Made by a program: the position numbers and the translations under genes
Part shown: piece after piece, positions 21,621-33,689 of the stretch
Position numbering within the stretch: position 1 is the first letter of the stretch
Layout of the letters: each line of letters begins with the position of its first letter
The notes under the pieces: generated by a model
Seen by the model: only the letters and a program-made list of their open reading frames with translations
Told to the model about the DNA's origin: nothing
The model's database searches: none
Assembly: GCA_036924085.1 (NCBI GenBank)
Contig: JAVGWX010000007.1
Coordinates: forward strand, 68,978,360 to 69,042,359
Source of the DNA: Ariolimax columbianus
Taxonomy: Eukaryota; Mollusca; Gastropoda; Stylommatophora; Arionidae
Reading direction: 5' to 3'
DNA length: 64,000 bases

Positions 21621-22900
21621 TAATGTCATTTTGAAACTTGACACCCGCATAATACAATATCCTGCATTGTTCTTGGTGCATGTCAGCTTATAGCATTACT
21701 AAACTGATTAAAAATCTCTTTGTTAAATGAAATAATAATTTTATCGATTAGATTAGTTAGGAATATTGGCTTGTGTTGTTTCAGAGTCTCCGATCTACTG
21801 AGTTGTGATTGTGGAGGAAAACATGTAAGCGATATCATATTTAAAGTATCTTGTAACAGGCGACTGAGGAAGGGGCAAGAAACTTTATCACGTATAACCA
21901 TTGCTATTGAATCATTAATGCTAGCCCTCTGACACAGGCTTGATGTAAGGAGCCAGATGTTATATTGGAGCAAGAAAGGATAAATGCATGAATTGAATGA
22001 ATAGTCCTTGATTAAGACCTTTAGGTCGTTAAGTATACTGTTTTGTATATGTGCCTTTGCATAAACTGATCCGTACTTATTATCGATGCTTGCAAGCCAG
22101 CTACATTAATTTGTGAGGTTATTTTGGTATTTGGAACAGCATCCTGTCCAATATACCAAATACTGCAGGGACACACCAGTATAGTATACTAAATGATGGA
22201 TGATTTTTGAAGAATGGGAATGAACAAAAATGTACACTTTTAAAGATAAGAAGAAATGAGTCAATAGTTCATCAATAATAGCTCTAATACATCATCGCGA
22301 ATACTGACAAAATTAACAGATGTTGTTTTTACGTCTACATGTACAGAGCTGGTCATCAATGACGAGTTGTTGCTGGTGGCGAGTTTGATGTGGCAACTTC
22401 CATCTCACATCACAGGCTTTACTGAACGAGGCGGACCTAGGTATTCCTCCCTGTAGTGCAATGCATGGCTTCTCAGCTGGCTTACAACTACAATGTTCAC
22501 AGTAAGGGTCCCCACTTTGTTAGCACGCTGCTGTAACACATGGACATAGCGTAGATTTGACGTGGTTTCTTGGTAATGATTTTCCGCCTGGTCCTGGCAA
22601 TATCCTTTTCAGTGAACAAATGAGACGCAGAGAAAGGCGGAGAAAAATAGGTACACGCGAGCTTGACTTATTCGCAAAAGATGCAAAGGTCTGTTATATA
22701 TTATGAAAAAGTCGACGTAACTGCACTCCTGGCAGATCTTAAGTGCCAAGTTCAATTTAGCAAGTGTCAAACGGTTTATATACTAATGGTTTCCCTATCT
22801 CGCTAGTTGCACACACCGTTTCCCCAACGGCTCAAACGCCCTTTCGGTATGAGCCACCAAAAGATTAGAGCTTATTAAACCATCTCAGCAAGTAAGCTCG
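21621..22900. other. Spacer without recognisable features
   Basis: No array or recognised coding. The short frames at 21683-21973 and 21720-21932 overlap on opposite strands and match no family I know. Confidence 0.45.
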
Positions 22901-22999
22901 TTAATGTTGAGATCTTAATGAGGACACACTTGGGCTAGAATAAATGAGGATGGATGAACAAGACAACGTAGCTTGAATATTCAATAGTTCCCCTGATAC

Positions 23000-23112
23000 T
23001 TCAATAAACCAACCCACACAAAACAAGTATTCATACAAACGTACTAGCACGCATAAATAAAAATGTTTACATAAACACACGAGCAAACATGCTTGCACTA
23101 AAACAAATGCAG

Positions 23113-23151
<39 letters not shown>

Positions 23152-24180
23152 AGCGTGTGGCAGGAAGCAAATGAACGAAACACGGAAATACGCATATACT
23201 AACAGACTAAATCCCAAACACACACAATGAAGACACATACATATACAATCAATTACACAAGTAAACCGATGATCAAATGCCAAAATAATAACAACAACAA
23301 TACAAAATTACACACACAGAAACATAACAAAATACAAGCAAAAAATACACATACACATACGCATGCGCATATGACAACAATTATAACAACGCATTGAATC
23401 AGACATAAATATATACACACATAAGAACATTCACAACGTGCAAGGCAAATAATAACACACATGCATGCAAACTAAAAAAAACACACGAATAAACACACAC
23501 ACATCCCACGCAAAAAAGTAGCTATCACAAGCAAACAGATGTACGTACATTAATAAATATACAGATGCAAGCAGACAAAATAAACATATAGACAAACTCC
23601 CCCCGTGCACACACCTAAAACACAGAGAAAACACTGCGCACATATACACTTCATACACACATACATAAATTACAAACACATTCTCAAAACACACATCACA
23701 CAGACAAACAACACAAAAGACACCTAGCCATACACATACAAACACCAGACACAACATTCACACAAACTACACATTGACAAATCACACACATATTTACACG
23801 CTACACACATACAAGTACATTACACACATCACACACAGACTAGCAGCATAGACCACATACACACACACAGAAACAACACACAGAGACAAACTACGCAAAT
23901 ACACCATGCACATACAGACAATCAACACACACACACACACACAGACAATCAACATACACACACACACAGACAGACCATAAAGGAACATGCCACCCACAGA
24001 TTCACGACACACACATATATACCATAAAGGAACATGCCACCCACAGATTCACGACACACACATATATACCATAAAGGAACACGCCACCCACAGATTCACG
24101 CTACACACAGACAGACCATAAAGGAACATGTCACACACAGATTCACGATACACACAGACATACCTAGCACACACATCTTG
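23000..24180 (+). repeat. AC-rich low-complexity region with an (AC)n core
   Basis: A pure (AC)n run lies at about 23115-23148, and degenerate ACAC/ACAT sequence extends to 24180. Minus-strand Cys/Val-rich frames such as 22901-23170 and 23431-23757 are simple-repeat artefacts. Confidence 0.85.
23974..24165 (+). repeat. 47 bp tandem repeat, four copies
   Basis: accataaaggaacatgccac starts at 23974, 24021, 24068 and 24115 (last copy atgtcac), exactly 47 bp apart. Each unit ends in an ACACACA stretch, so it probably grew out of the surrounding AC-rich sequence. Confidence 0.95.
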
Positions 24181-25071
24181 TTGAAGGATAAGATACCATT
24201 CACAGGAAAGAAGGAAAATACAGAACCATGGTTCTTCCTAACTAAAGAGTTAATAAAACAAGCCCACAGAGATTCCCGGTCTTAACCCTGTAATGAAGCG
24301 CTTGAATGTTTTGATAACTGATGAAGATGCAGATAAGGAAAGTATGTGACTGGAGGTAGAAGGAAAATAAGATTCAGTCGGAAATATCTGGTCTCTCTAT
24401 CTCCGTGATTAGTTTTTAAATGTTTCTTTCCGCAGCAATGTTATCTGACATGGTAGTTTATTGTGTTTTCTGCACTGACTTAATGGTCACCGCGTGATCC
24501 TGATGGTGGCTTGGATGATCAGTTGGTGATTATTTAAGTTCATTTCATGGCAGATGTACCGATCCCAGATATTGGTGGTTTCCACGATAGACTTTAGCAC
24601 GCAACAAAGAGGAGCACATCCAAGCTTCAGAGCTTCACCAACAGATTTGTCGTCTCATACGTCATGTAAGATAGCAAGTGTTCAAGTGGGTAGGCTCAAC
24701 GACTGACAGAGATAAGAATAGGACCAAATCTACACTGAGAGGGTGTAATGTCGCAAGATGAAGCGTCTACCAGTTATGTGTAAAACATGAAAGGTAGAAG
24801 AATGTCTGTGTTTGATAGAGGCGAGAATGGGACTAATTTGACAAGGAGATGGATAATGTCTTAACAGGCGACCACCAGTGTTGTCTGAACCTTTAGAAGT
24901 TGAAAACTCTCCAAATCATAGCAGTTCCAATTCAAAAATTCATACATATAAATATCTTCGCGAGTGTGGAGTAGACTTGTTGATTTGAAAGACAGCTCTA
25001 CAAACAATTCCCTCGTATATGATACACACATAATACAGTGAGATGGACTGCCGCAATGACGTCATATGATA
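24181..25071. other. Spacer without recognisable features
   Basis: No tandem array, tRNA-like box or coding similarity recognised. Confidence 0.45.
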
Positions 25072-25492
25072 TAACTTAACGTCTTTATACTGGTTTAGAA
25101 GACCCTGCAGAGATCGTATACAACCAGTTACATTTACATCACCTTGCTCTAAAAGCTATGCGCATCCAGTTTATTCTTAAATGCATTAACTGTCCCTGCC
25201 TCCACTACCTCCCCTGGCAATGCATTCCAAGCAGACACCACTCTCTGACTAAAAAAATATGTCCTAATATCTAACCTGGACCTCTCTTTAGTCAGCTTGT
25301 AGCTATGCCCTCGTGTTATTGTAGGTGGCTGTATTTTAAAAAACTTGTTATAGTCTAATTTATCGATTCCTCTGATCATCTTATAAACCTGTATTAAGTC
25401 ACCACGAATTCTTCTCTCTTCGAGACACTGTAGGCCGGTTTTTCTGAGTCGTTCCTCATAACTGTAATTCTGGAATCCCACTATCATCTTTG
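25072..25492 (-). mobile_element. 5'-truncated CR1-like LINE, 3' end
   Basis: Minus-strand copy of the last part of ORF2 plus the 3' UTR. The UTR ends near cagtataaagacgttaagtt, the same terminus as at 61240-61290 and 61560-61590. Truncation falls at about 25492, immediately beside a SINE body. The low level of damage relative to the 56.4-61.3 kb copy suggests a younger insertion. Confidence 0.9.
25149..25487 (-). pseudogene. CR1-like ORF2 C-terminal fragment, uninterrupted
   Basis: The 112-codon frame contains VGFQNYSYEERLRKTGLQ, RGDLIQVYKMIRG and FFSQRVVSAWNALPGEVVEA and ends NAFKNKLDAHSF. This is the C-terminal region typical of CR1-type ORF2 downstream of the reverse transcriptase. The same segment occurs in damaged form at 60880-61212 and 61380-61520. 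It lacks the catalytic domain, so it cannot function alone. The apparent Met start is internal to the original protein. Confidence 0.9.
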
Positions 25493-25712
25493 TGGAACGT
25501 CGCTTCTTACAACCGCCAACCTATTTGGCTGTTATAAGTTTCTTTACAGGTGTCCAGTTCGGTAAGTTGTCATACCTTTCCGTACGTGGAAGAGCGATCC
25601 CACCGAGAAAAATTATCAGTGTCTGCCAAACTGGACCTGGGCGTGATTCGAACTGCGTACGTTGGGATTGCTAAACAGACGTTTTATCCCTAGGCCACGC
25701 ATCCTTCTAGTG
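25490..25712 (-). mobile_element. tRNA-derived SINE, family A, copy 2
   Basis: The minus strand carries gtggcctagggataaaac (A box), then gcagttcgaatcacg (B box), then a body matching 6014-6235 (gtccagtttggcagac, ccacgtacggaaag, ccaaataggttggcggttgt). Its 3' end joins directly to the truncation point of a CR1 3' fragment. The other copy has no CR1 sequence at that place. Confidence 0.8.
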
Positions 25713-27778
25713 AATATAAGTGACAAGACACAATATAAGTTGACTTATACACACCAGGGTCGTAGAGAAAAGACAAGTACAAAGAATAACATGTGTGCAA
25801 CAACTTCAAGTAATTTTGATATCAAAGTTCTGCAACCTCATTTATTTGGTACTCTGTGGTCAGTGTAGCATAATATACAACTGGAAGACTGATTTGGAAT
25901 TGCCTTCTTGCTTCCCCAACACCTCAGTTACATTTATGACAACTCCTGGTCTCCCATAGCCAGTCACTTCAGTGGTCCTAGGCATCGGAAAAAGGTTGAT
26001 TCCAGTGTCAGACATTGTCTGATGCTCATCTGCGGATCGTCACTGATCTAACGCATAAGCTGACTTCAGCCGCACAACATAAATATATCATATACCTTTA
26101 CCTAGGCTTTATCCACTCTCACCTTTCCTTGCTCACTCCATTTACATTTGTTCGCTTTGTTTTTCCTTATGTGTGCATATATCACCATCTCATGATCTCC
26201 CGTTTGGTCACTCTTGGCTTATCCGGCCTTCTCTTATTTTTCTCATTTCGTACACCTTCCTGGTCAGTCACCTCTGCCACGCACTTGATTGATCCATTGA
26301 CGAATCCACTTACGATTATACCATTGAATAGGCCCCCTCAAATATCCAGATAAGTACCTTTTCATACTTGTCCATATTTTCATATTTGTGCTGTTTTCGC
26401 CCTAGCACAGTATATGACCATACGTGTAAATGGTCTTTTAACCCTTCTTGAGTTTTATTTTGCTAGGATCAAGACCAGAGATATAGCAAATATACCAACC
26501 GAACGATAAAGGAAAAACACATTAAAATAATTCAAAGAGAATGTGCAGATCACGGGTCACATATTACAGAATGTAATAATTTTATATTGAGAAAGATCGA
26601 TTGATGTAGACCTATAGCAAATCTGGTAGTAGAATTTCATCATTCACAATTATGTTCCAATGTGAATCGCAGATCACGTCTGCAGCTGACGCCATTTATT
26701 CTAAGCCCGTTTTCAAGCATTTACATTACATCATGTTTGCGCTCCAATGTACAAAGCATAGATTGTAGTCGTAGCAGCATCTGGTATCTTTAAAGGAAAC
26801 CGGTAACTGAGTTTTTGCAATGACATGATAATGGCAATGTTTTTTTACGTGATCAGTTTGCCAGTCTCAAGCACAACCCTCGTTTGACCCCGTTTATTGT
26901 ATGCTTTGAAGGTGACAGTCGAGTAATTTTTTTCTTCCCGGTTACTGTCTTTACGAACATATTACTTTGATATCTTTGAGGATGTGCGGGTTTCTAAAAA
27001 TGTTTCTGTGACGATGCGAACCTTTTGTGTTAGTGCGTAGGGTGGACTTTCTTACTGCAGAAAGTTCCTAATTTCAATAAAAGACACTCGCCACTTTTTG
27101 TTATATCATGGGATGTGTTGTTGATGTTTTGTTTCGTAGCTACTTGTGTTGAGTTACGTTAATTCTTTACGTTTCCTAGCTAGCGGGTTACGGTGGCTTC
27201 TCTAACGTCCCGAGATGTAATTGAGCAGGTAGATCGGAGTCTTCATGGCTGTTGTACAGAGCAAGGCTTCTGGGTAAGCTCACCACTAAAGAATTACAAT
27301 GTCAGTCCCCACCTCGGCGGCTAAACTGGTGTGACACATCTTGTTTCCAGGAGCATGAATGAGAACGCCAGAGATGATCTTGATCAATATGTTTCACTTG
27401 ACCGTGACAATTTTTCGTTCCACCATCAGGGCGAATACAACAATACAAATATAATATTATAGAACACACTGCTAACGGAATTGCGAGTTTTTCTGAGGCG
27501 TGAGAAGTGTTCAATTCCTTCCTCGCCCCCCTTGTCTAATCAGTGTTACAAATTACAGCTTTGTAGACAGGTGTACGCCTAGACTGTGGCCCAAATCCAG
27601 TGCTTTTGACATAAAGGACAGCCGATTTAACTGACCTTTTCAACTATGACCCTGAGGGTATATATGTTATGAAAATATTTGATATCTGAGGTCTCAACAC
27701 TTGAAAAGACCTGAAAAAGGACTCCGAGCAAATAACAGAATAGTTGACAGCTGATCACTGGTTAAGTGGCGGAGATTA
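25713..27778. other. Spacer without recognisable features
   Basis: About 2 kb of AT-rich sequence. The frames at 26015-26353 and 27302-27514 show no domain I recognise. No tandem arrays were seen. Confidence 0.45.
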
Positions 27779-27965
27779 CATGTAAGCTAGTGCGTCAGCC
27801 TCTTCTTCCTCTTCCACTGTAAGCTAGTGCGTCGGCCTCTTCTTCCTCTTTCACTTCTTCCTCCTCTCCTCTTTCTTCGTCTTTATCTGCCTCTTCTTCT
27901 TCTTTTTCTTCTTCTTCTTCGTTTTCTTCTTTTCTTATTCTTCTTCATCCTCTTCTTCTTCGCTC
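27779..27965 (+). repeat. About 38 bp direct repeat leading into a TTC-rich tract
   Basis: gtaagctagtgcgtcNgcct followed by cttcttcctctt occurs twice (about 27782 and 27820), then degenerate TTC repeats continue to 27965. From there to 28340 nothing is recognised. Confidence 0.8.
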
Positions 27966-28339
27966 GCTGTGAAAAAAATCATATCTGTTACCCATATAAA
28001 CTTGTCGTCCTGTCCAAGACTTCTCTTTTCGCCATACATTTTATCCCTTAATTGAGTTAATGACGGCCATGCTTTCACTACACTTCTGTCATGGAACCTG
28101 TGCACATGAAGGGCATGTTAACAGTGTGTTTGCTACTGCCACACGGGCACATGTCTGTGCGACTAATTCATACATTGTTGCGTAGATGATTTGTTTGAAT
28201 GCAGTGGCCTATCTGTGGTCACTGTTATAATCACCAATAAAAGGTGGTCACATAGTAGACACTGTTGTATGGAATGAAGTGTTAAAGACTTTTGTATACA
28301 TTAGATCTCAGCTTTTTTCTAGGTGGAATGACATGTTCC

Positions 28340-28485
28340 CTTCCTCTGTGTCTTGCATTTCCTAAATGCAACCCATCTACAACATGATATACCAGAGACC
28401 CGGTATCGAACTCGATGTTCCTGTGCTGAGAGACAAGTACACAAACTATTCTGGTAGACGCTAATATTATACAGATTTAAATTTG
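28340..28485 (-). mobile_element. Degenerate tRNA-like SINE
   Basis: On the minus strand the sequence from about 28485 has a weak A-box-like D-arm (accagaatagtttgtgtact), then ctctcagcacagg, then gagttcgatacc as a good B box. The spacing fits a tRNA. No second copy was found in the window to confirm a SINE body. Confidence 0.45.
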
Positions 28486-28489
28486 AACC

Positions 28490-29695
28490 ATTCAACACGA
28501 GAGCCCACATCATTACCGCATCTTTAACCCCGGCCAGGGATAATTTTTTCTCAATTTTAGATTGGGTTTGTCATTGACTTTAAGGCAAATGTAACTAACC
28601 GATGCATGATCTAACATATATGATCTGTTCTCTCTCGGATAGAGAGTTTATGTGCACCGTTTAGAAAATATAGAACACACTTTACAACTATAACCTGACG
28701 CTCGTAAAATGAGCAAGATTTGATAATCTTCAATCTTTTATAAGGCGCGACTATTTGTTTTTAATATGTTTACTGCGTTATTTTCTTCTGTATATACAAC
28801 AACAACAAGAACAGCAACTAGAAGACACGTACAAGTAACATTTCATGACATTGGGCCGAATGGTGAGAGCCTGTGGGCAAAAACGCCTGTATTTAAATTC
28901 CAGTAAGAGATGAAATGTAAGCAATGATAAGCCACGATATTACGCCAAAACAGAACGGGGCTTGTACTGACGTTTGTATGTAGATACGTCTTTATCATGG
29001 ACTGAATAAACTCAAACGTCCGCATATGACGATGTGTGATTGCGTTGATTGATTCGACTATTAAATCCAATGAGTGAAGTATTGGAATACTAGTACAGCT
29101 TGTCCATTTGCAGGAAGCTTGAATCCAAACACTGGAAGTTGAGTTCAGTAGCAATGGTTTTACTAGATGAGATTGCAAGCCCCATACACCATCCTCCTAA
29201 GTTGTCTTGTACGACATGCTTGGATGGTAGCAGTGAACATATTCACATCAAACCGAGTACCACTTTGGAGCTGTATGACATAGACCTCCCGTATTGTTCT
29301 CATGTAAGCCGGTGCAAACCGGGCAACTATGACCATGAAGTCATAGGCTAATGAGGCTCTGGCTCGCCTAGATGGATGTGTTCTTCCAGGTCAGATTTAG
29401 GCCCATGGCTTGGAGAGGAGATGGACACCACCAAGCGACATCACCACAAAACATTCCCATGATGACACAACCAGAATCTACAATACCGGCTCGGTGGAAG
29501 CCTGGGTTAACAATGAACGCTCCAACCGTCTCACACCAGATGACAAATCTACCCGAGGAGGCACAAAAAATTAACCGCAGAGGCATGGCGCTGGATGATG
29601 GAGGTGTCCAAAGGGAAAGCACAGCGATCTCAAGAGGTCACGACCTTAACTGAACTGACAACTAATTGCTCTCCTTGTGTGTGTCCCTTGTCCCA
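28490..29695. other. Spacer without recognisable features
   Basis: Overlapping opposite-strand frames at 28843-29178, 29100-29351 and 29372-29653 resemble nothing I know. No tandem structure was found. Confidence 0.45.
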
Positions 29696-29699
29696 GTAT

Positions 29700-30045
29700 T
29701 TACGTCACTGTGTCTGCGTGTAGCTCTCTGTGTCTGTGTGTAGCTCTCTGTGTCTGCGTGTAGCTCTCTGTGTTCGTGTGAAGCTCTCTGTGTTCGCGTG
29801 AAGCTCTCTGTGTCGGTGTGTAGCTCTCTGTGTCTGTGTGTAGCTCTCTGTGTCTGCGTGTAGCTCTCTGTGTTCGTGTGAAGCTCTCTGTGTTCGCGTG
29901 AAGCTCTCTGTGTCGGTGTGTAGCTCTCTGTGTCAATGTGTAGCTCTCTGTGTCAGTGTGTAGCTCTCTGTGTCAGTGTGTAGCTCTCTGTGTCAGTGTG
30001 TAACTCTGTGTGTCTGTGTGTAGCTCTCTGTGTACGCGTATAGCC
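29700..30045 (+). repeat. 20 bp minisatellite, about 17 copies
   Basis: The unit gtagctctctgtgtctgtgt has variants (gcgt, tcggtgt, ttcgtgtga). It is the reverse complement of the array at 8340-8660 and adjoins the 28 bp array in the same relative order. An internal block (ttcgtgtgaag, ttcgcgtgaag, tcggtgtg) appears twice, 29772-29822 and 29870-29922, showing block duplication. Confidence 0.9.
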
Positions 30046-31174
30046 CTCTGTGTCTCTTTATCAGTGTTCCTGTCTCTATGTCTCTATATCAGTGTTCATA
30101 TCTCTGTGTCTCTATATCAGTGTTCATGTCTATGTGTCTCTATGTCAGTGTTCATGTCTCTGTGTCTCTATATCAGTATTCATGCCTCTGTGTCTCTATA
30201 TCAGTGTTCATGTTTCTCTGTCTCTATATCAGTGTTCATGCCTCTGTATCTCTATATCAGTGTTCATATCTCTGTGTCTCTATATCAGTGTTCATGTCTC
30301 TGTGTCTCTATGTCAGTGTTCATGTCTCTATGTCTCTATATTAGTGTTCATATCTCTTTGTCTCTATATCAGTGTTCATGTCTCTGTGTCTCTATATTAG
30401 TGTTCATGTCTATGTGGCTCTATGTCAGTGTTCATGTCTCTGTGTCTCTATATCAGTATTCATGCCTCTGTGTCTCTATATCAGTGTTCATGTTTCTCTG
30501 TCTCTATATCAGTGTTCATGCCTCTGTATCTCTATATCAGTGTTCATATCTCTGTGTCTCTATATCAGTGTTCATGTCTCTGTGTCTCTATGTCAGTGTT
30601 CATGTCTCTGTGTCTCTATATCAGTATTCATGCCTCTGTGTCTCTATATCAGTGTTCATGTTTCTCTGTCTCTATATCAGTGTTCATGCCTCTGTGTCTC
30701 TATATCAGTGTTCATATCTCTGTGTCTCTATATCAGTGTTTATGTTTCTGTGTCTCTATGTCAGTGTTCATGTCTCTGTGTCTCTATGTCAGTGTTCATG
30801 TCTCTATGTCTCTATATCAGTGTTCATGTCTCTGTGTCTCTATATCAGTGTTCATATCTCTGTGTCTCTATATCAGTGTTCATGTCTCTGTGTCACTATA
30901 TCAGTGTTCATATCTCTGTGTCTCTATATCAGTGTTCATGCCTATGTGTCTTTATATCAGTGTTCATGTCTCTATGCCTCTATGTGTTCATATCTATTTG
31001 TCTCTATGTCAATGTTCATGTCTTTGTGTCTAAATCAGTGTTTGTGTCTCTATTTCTCTATGTCTCTATTAGTGCTCATGTCTCTATGTCTATATTAGTG
31101 TTCATGTTTATGTGTCTCTATGTCAGTGTTCATGTCTCTATGTCTCCATATCAGTGTTCATGTCTCTGTGTGTC
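30046..31174 (+). repeat. 28 bp minisatellite, about 40 copies
   Basis: The unit contains tgtctctatatcagtgttca followed by tgtctctg. Examples at 30541 and 30569 give the 28 bp period. Since 28 is not a multiple of three and stops are rare, all three forward frames stay open for long distances (for example 30010-31098 and 30372-31184), giving CLYISVHVSVSLYQCS-like translations. These are not genes. The array is cut at 31175 by the mariner insertion and resumes at 33723. Confidence 0.92.
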
Positions 31175-31176
31175 TA

Positions 31177-31209
31177 TGAGGTAGCTTCAAAAGGTTTCCG
31201 GATTAGTCG
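31177..31209 (+). repeat. Left terminal inverted repeat of the mariner
   Basis: It begins tgaggtagcttcaaaaggtt and pairs imperfectly with the right end. TA precedes it at 31175-31176. Confidence 0.85.
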
Positions 31210-31372
31210 ACTCGTTTTTGAATGAAAGAGGATATTATGGAGAACATATATTTATAAGTTGGTAGTGACCTTGACGAAATGACATGACAGACATGACCTT
31301 CACATATACTCTCGAACAGAAGTTACAGAATATTGTCTGTGTGTTGCGCTCGTTGCATCGTCGGAGTTGAAA

Positions 31373-33362
31373 ATGTCAAATTCTGTGTTTTGCTTGAGAA
31401 GTCATCCTAAGATCTAAGAAACACAAACATTGCTTAATAAAGTATACAGTGATACCACAATGAAGAAATCGCAAGTATTTGAGTTACACATGCGTTTCCG
31501 CTAAGGTTGTGTCAGTGTCGATGATGATGCACGTAGTTGACGATGGTCAACGTCAATCAACAATGAAGACATTGAGCGTGTTCAGAACATTGGGAAGTCT
31601 GACAGAAGACTTAGTGTCAAGAAAATAGCCTCAGAAGTTGGAATATCAGTAGGAAGTTGCCACAGTATTCTCCACAATGAACTGCACATGCACAGTGTTT
31701 GTCAACACATGGTTCCCAAAATTGAATCTGCTGAACAGAAAGAAACGAGATTGGCCCTGGAAGGAGACTTATAATCACAATGGCTGATCAAGATATCAAT
31801 TTTATTAACAACATATTACATACAGGAGATGAGACATGGTGTTTTTGTACGATCCTCAGACAAAACCTATGTTCTATGCATGAAAATCTCCGACATCTCC
31901 ACGGACTCAGACATTTCATGTGGACAAGAGGAAAAGAAATGTTATATTGGAATTTGTTTTTGATTCCCAGGGTATTATCTGCCCTGATTTCACCCCAGAA
32001 GGTCGAACTGTTAACAAGGAAATGTACGTTCATATCCTCCGTCGTATAAGAGATGCAAACAGAAGAAAACGACCAGAAAAAAAAGAAAACAAACAGTTGG
32101 ATTATGCTGCATGACAATGCGTCAGCACATCGATCCCTACTGGTGAAGCAGTACCTCGCCAAGCACAATATGATTGCTCTGGAACATCCTCCATATTCTC
32201 CCGACCTGGCACCGTCAGATTTTTCTTGTTCCATTGAATGAAATCGGTACTGAAAGGACAGCAATTAAAAGATGTTGAGGACGTTATCATCAGTTCAACA
32301 AGACAGCTGAGAGATGTGTCAGAGAATGGGTTCCACGAATGTTTCCAGCAGCTGAGAGATGTGTCAGAGAATGGGTTCCACGAATGTTTCCAGCAGCTGA
32401 GAGATGTGCCAGAGAATGGGTTCCACGAATGTTTCCAGCAGCTGAGAGATGTGTCAGAGAATGGGTTCCACGAATGTTTCCAGCAGCTGAGAGATGTGTC
32501 AGAGAATGGGTTCCACGAATGTTTCCAGCAGCTGGGAGATGTGTCAGAGAATGGGTTCCACGAATATTTCCAGCAGCTGGGAGACGTGTCAGAGAATTGG
32601 TTCCACGAATGTTTCCAGCAGCTGAGAGATGTGTCAGAGAATGGGTTCCACGAATGTTTCCAGCAGCTGAGAGATGTGTCAGAGAATGGGTTCCACGAAT
32701 GTTTCCAGCAGCTGAGAGATGTGTCAGAGAATGGGTTCCACGAATGTTTCCAGCAGCTGAGAGATGTGTTAGAGAATGGGTTCCACGAATATTTCCAGCA
32801 GCTGAGAGATGTGTCAGAGAATGGGTTCCACGAATGTTTCCAGCAGCTGAGAGATGTGTCAGAGAATGGGTTCCACGAATGTTTCCAGCAGCTGAGAGAT
32901 GTGTCAGAGAATGGGTTCCACGAATGTTTCCAGCAGCTGAGAGATGTGTCAGAGAATGGGTTCCACGAATGTTTCCAGCAGCTGGGAGATGTGTCAGAGA
33001 ATGGGTTCCACGAATATTTCCAGCAGCTGAGAGATGTGTCAGAGAATGGGTTCCACGAATGTTTCCAGCAGCTGAGAGATGTGTCAGAGAATGGGTTCCA
33101 CGAATGTTTCCAGCAGCTGAGAGATGTGTCAGAGAATGGGTTCCACGAATGTTTCCAGCAGCTGGGAGATGTGTCAGAGAATGGGTTCCACGAATGTTTC
33201 CAGCAGCTGGGAGATGTGTCAGATAATGGGTTCCACGAATGTTTCCAGCAGCTGAGAGATGTGTCAGAGAATGGGGTCCACGAATGTTTCCAGCAGCTGT
33301 ATGAACGTTGGCAAAAGTGTGTAGTTGCCGAAGGGAACTACTTTGAAGGAAATGTAGTGTAG
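31373..33362 (+). pseudogene. Mariner transposase pseudogene with a C-terminal tandem expansion
   Basis: The product was a cut-and-paste transposase. Reading starts at an ATG at 31373 (MSNSVFCLRSHPKI then a stop). Later pieces in shifting frames give the helix-turn-helix region (MKKSQVFELHMRF, KKIASEVGISVGSCHSIL), TGDETWC with catalytic D1 (about 31830), LHDNASAHRSLLVKQYL with D2 (about 32110) and YSPDLAPSD with D3 (about 32215). D2 and D3 are separated by 34 residues, the mariner DD34D signature. After KSVLKGQQLKDVEDVIISST the next 15 residues are repeated 22 times before the normal C-terminus QLYERWQKCVVAEGNYFEG. At least three frameshifts and several stops inactivate it. Confidence 0.92.
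32304..33294 (+). repeat. 45 bp minisatellite inside the transposase gene, 22 copies
   Basis: The gctgagagatg motif recurs every 45 bp from 32306, and the next downstream gctg (gctgtatgaacg) lies at 33296, so 990/45 gives 22 units. Each unit encodes QLRDVSENGFHECFQ with few variants (QLGDV, HEYFQ, VPENG). In related mariners this segment occurs once between the DVEDVI and YERWQKC segments. All copies stay in frame, and other frames on both strands (for example 32290-33366 minus) are also open, purely from the periodicity. Confidence 0.97.
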
Positions 33363-33456
33363 ACAATTCTATTGTAACTTATTTACATTTAAAAAAATAA
33401 GTCAAGTTCCCGTCACGCCACGCAACTCATATGAAATATGGTATTAGGCCCATATT

Positions 33457-33657
33457 ATTTGGTAACCCACGGCACATAGTGGATGATGTGGTCAGCATCA
33501 CGCCGTCCGCCTTTAATTCCTAGATTTGGTAACCCACGGCATATAGTGGATGATGTGGCCAGCATCACGCCGTCCGCCTTTAATTCCTAGATTTGGTAAC
33601 CCACGGCATATAGTGGATGATGTGGCCAGCATCACGCCGGCCGCCTTTAATTCCTAG
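33457..33657 (+). repeat. 67 bp tandem triplication in the mariner 3' region
   Basis: atttggtaacccacggca starts at 33457, 33524 and 33591, exactly 67 bp apart. Units contain gtggatgatgtgg, cagcatcacgccg and cctttaattcctag. Copies two and three share atatagtgg and gtggccagc where copy one has acatagtgg and gtggtcagc. The unit may be a captured fragment of another dispersed repeat, but I cannot name it. Confidence 0.95.
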
Positions 33658-33689
33658 ATTTTTCTGATACCCAATGTCTATACAATCCA

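Noticed and set aside
23116..24012. Cys-rich minus-strand proteins
   Set aside because: AC-repeat translations in several overlapping frames.
30010..31184. Cys/Ser/Val-rich transmembrane-like proteins
   Set aside because: Several overlapping frames translate the same 28 bp array; no frame is preferred.
32290..33366. Minus-strand 358-codon frame (HLSAAGNIRGTHSLT repeat)
   Set aside because: It is the shadow of the 45 bp array whose origin is the plus-strand transposase.
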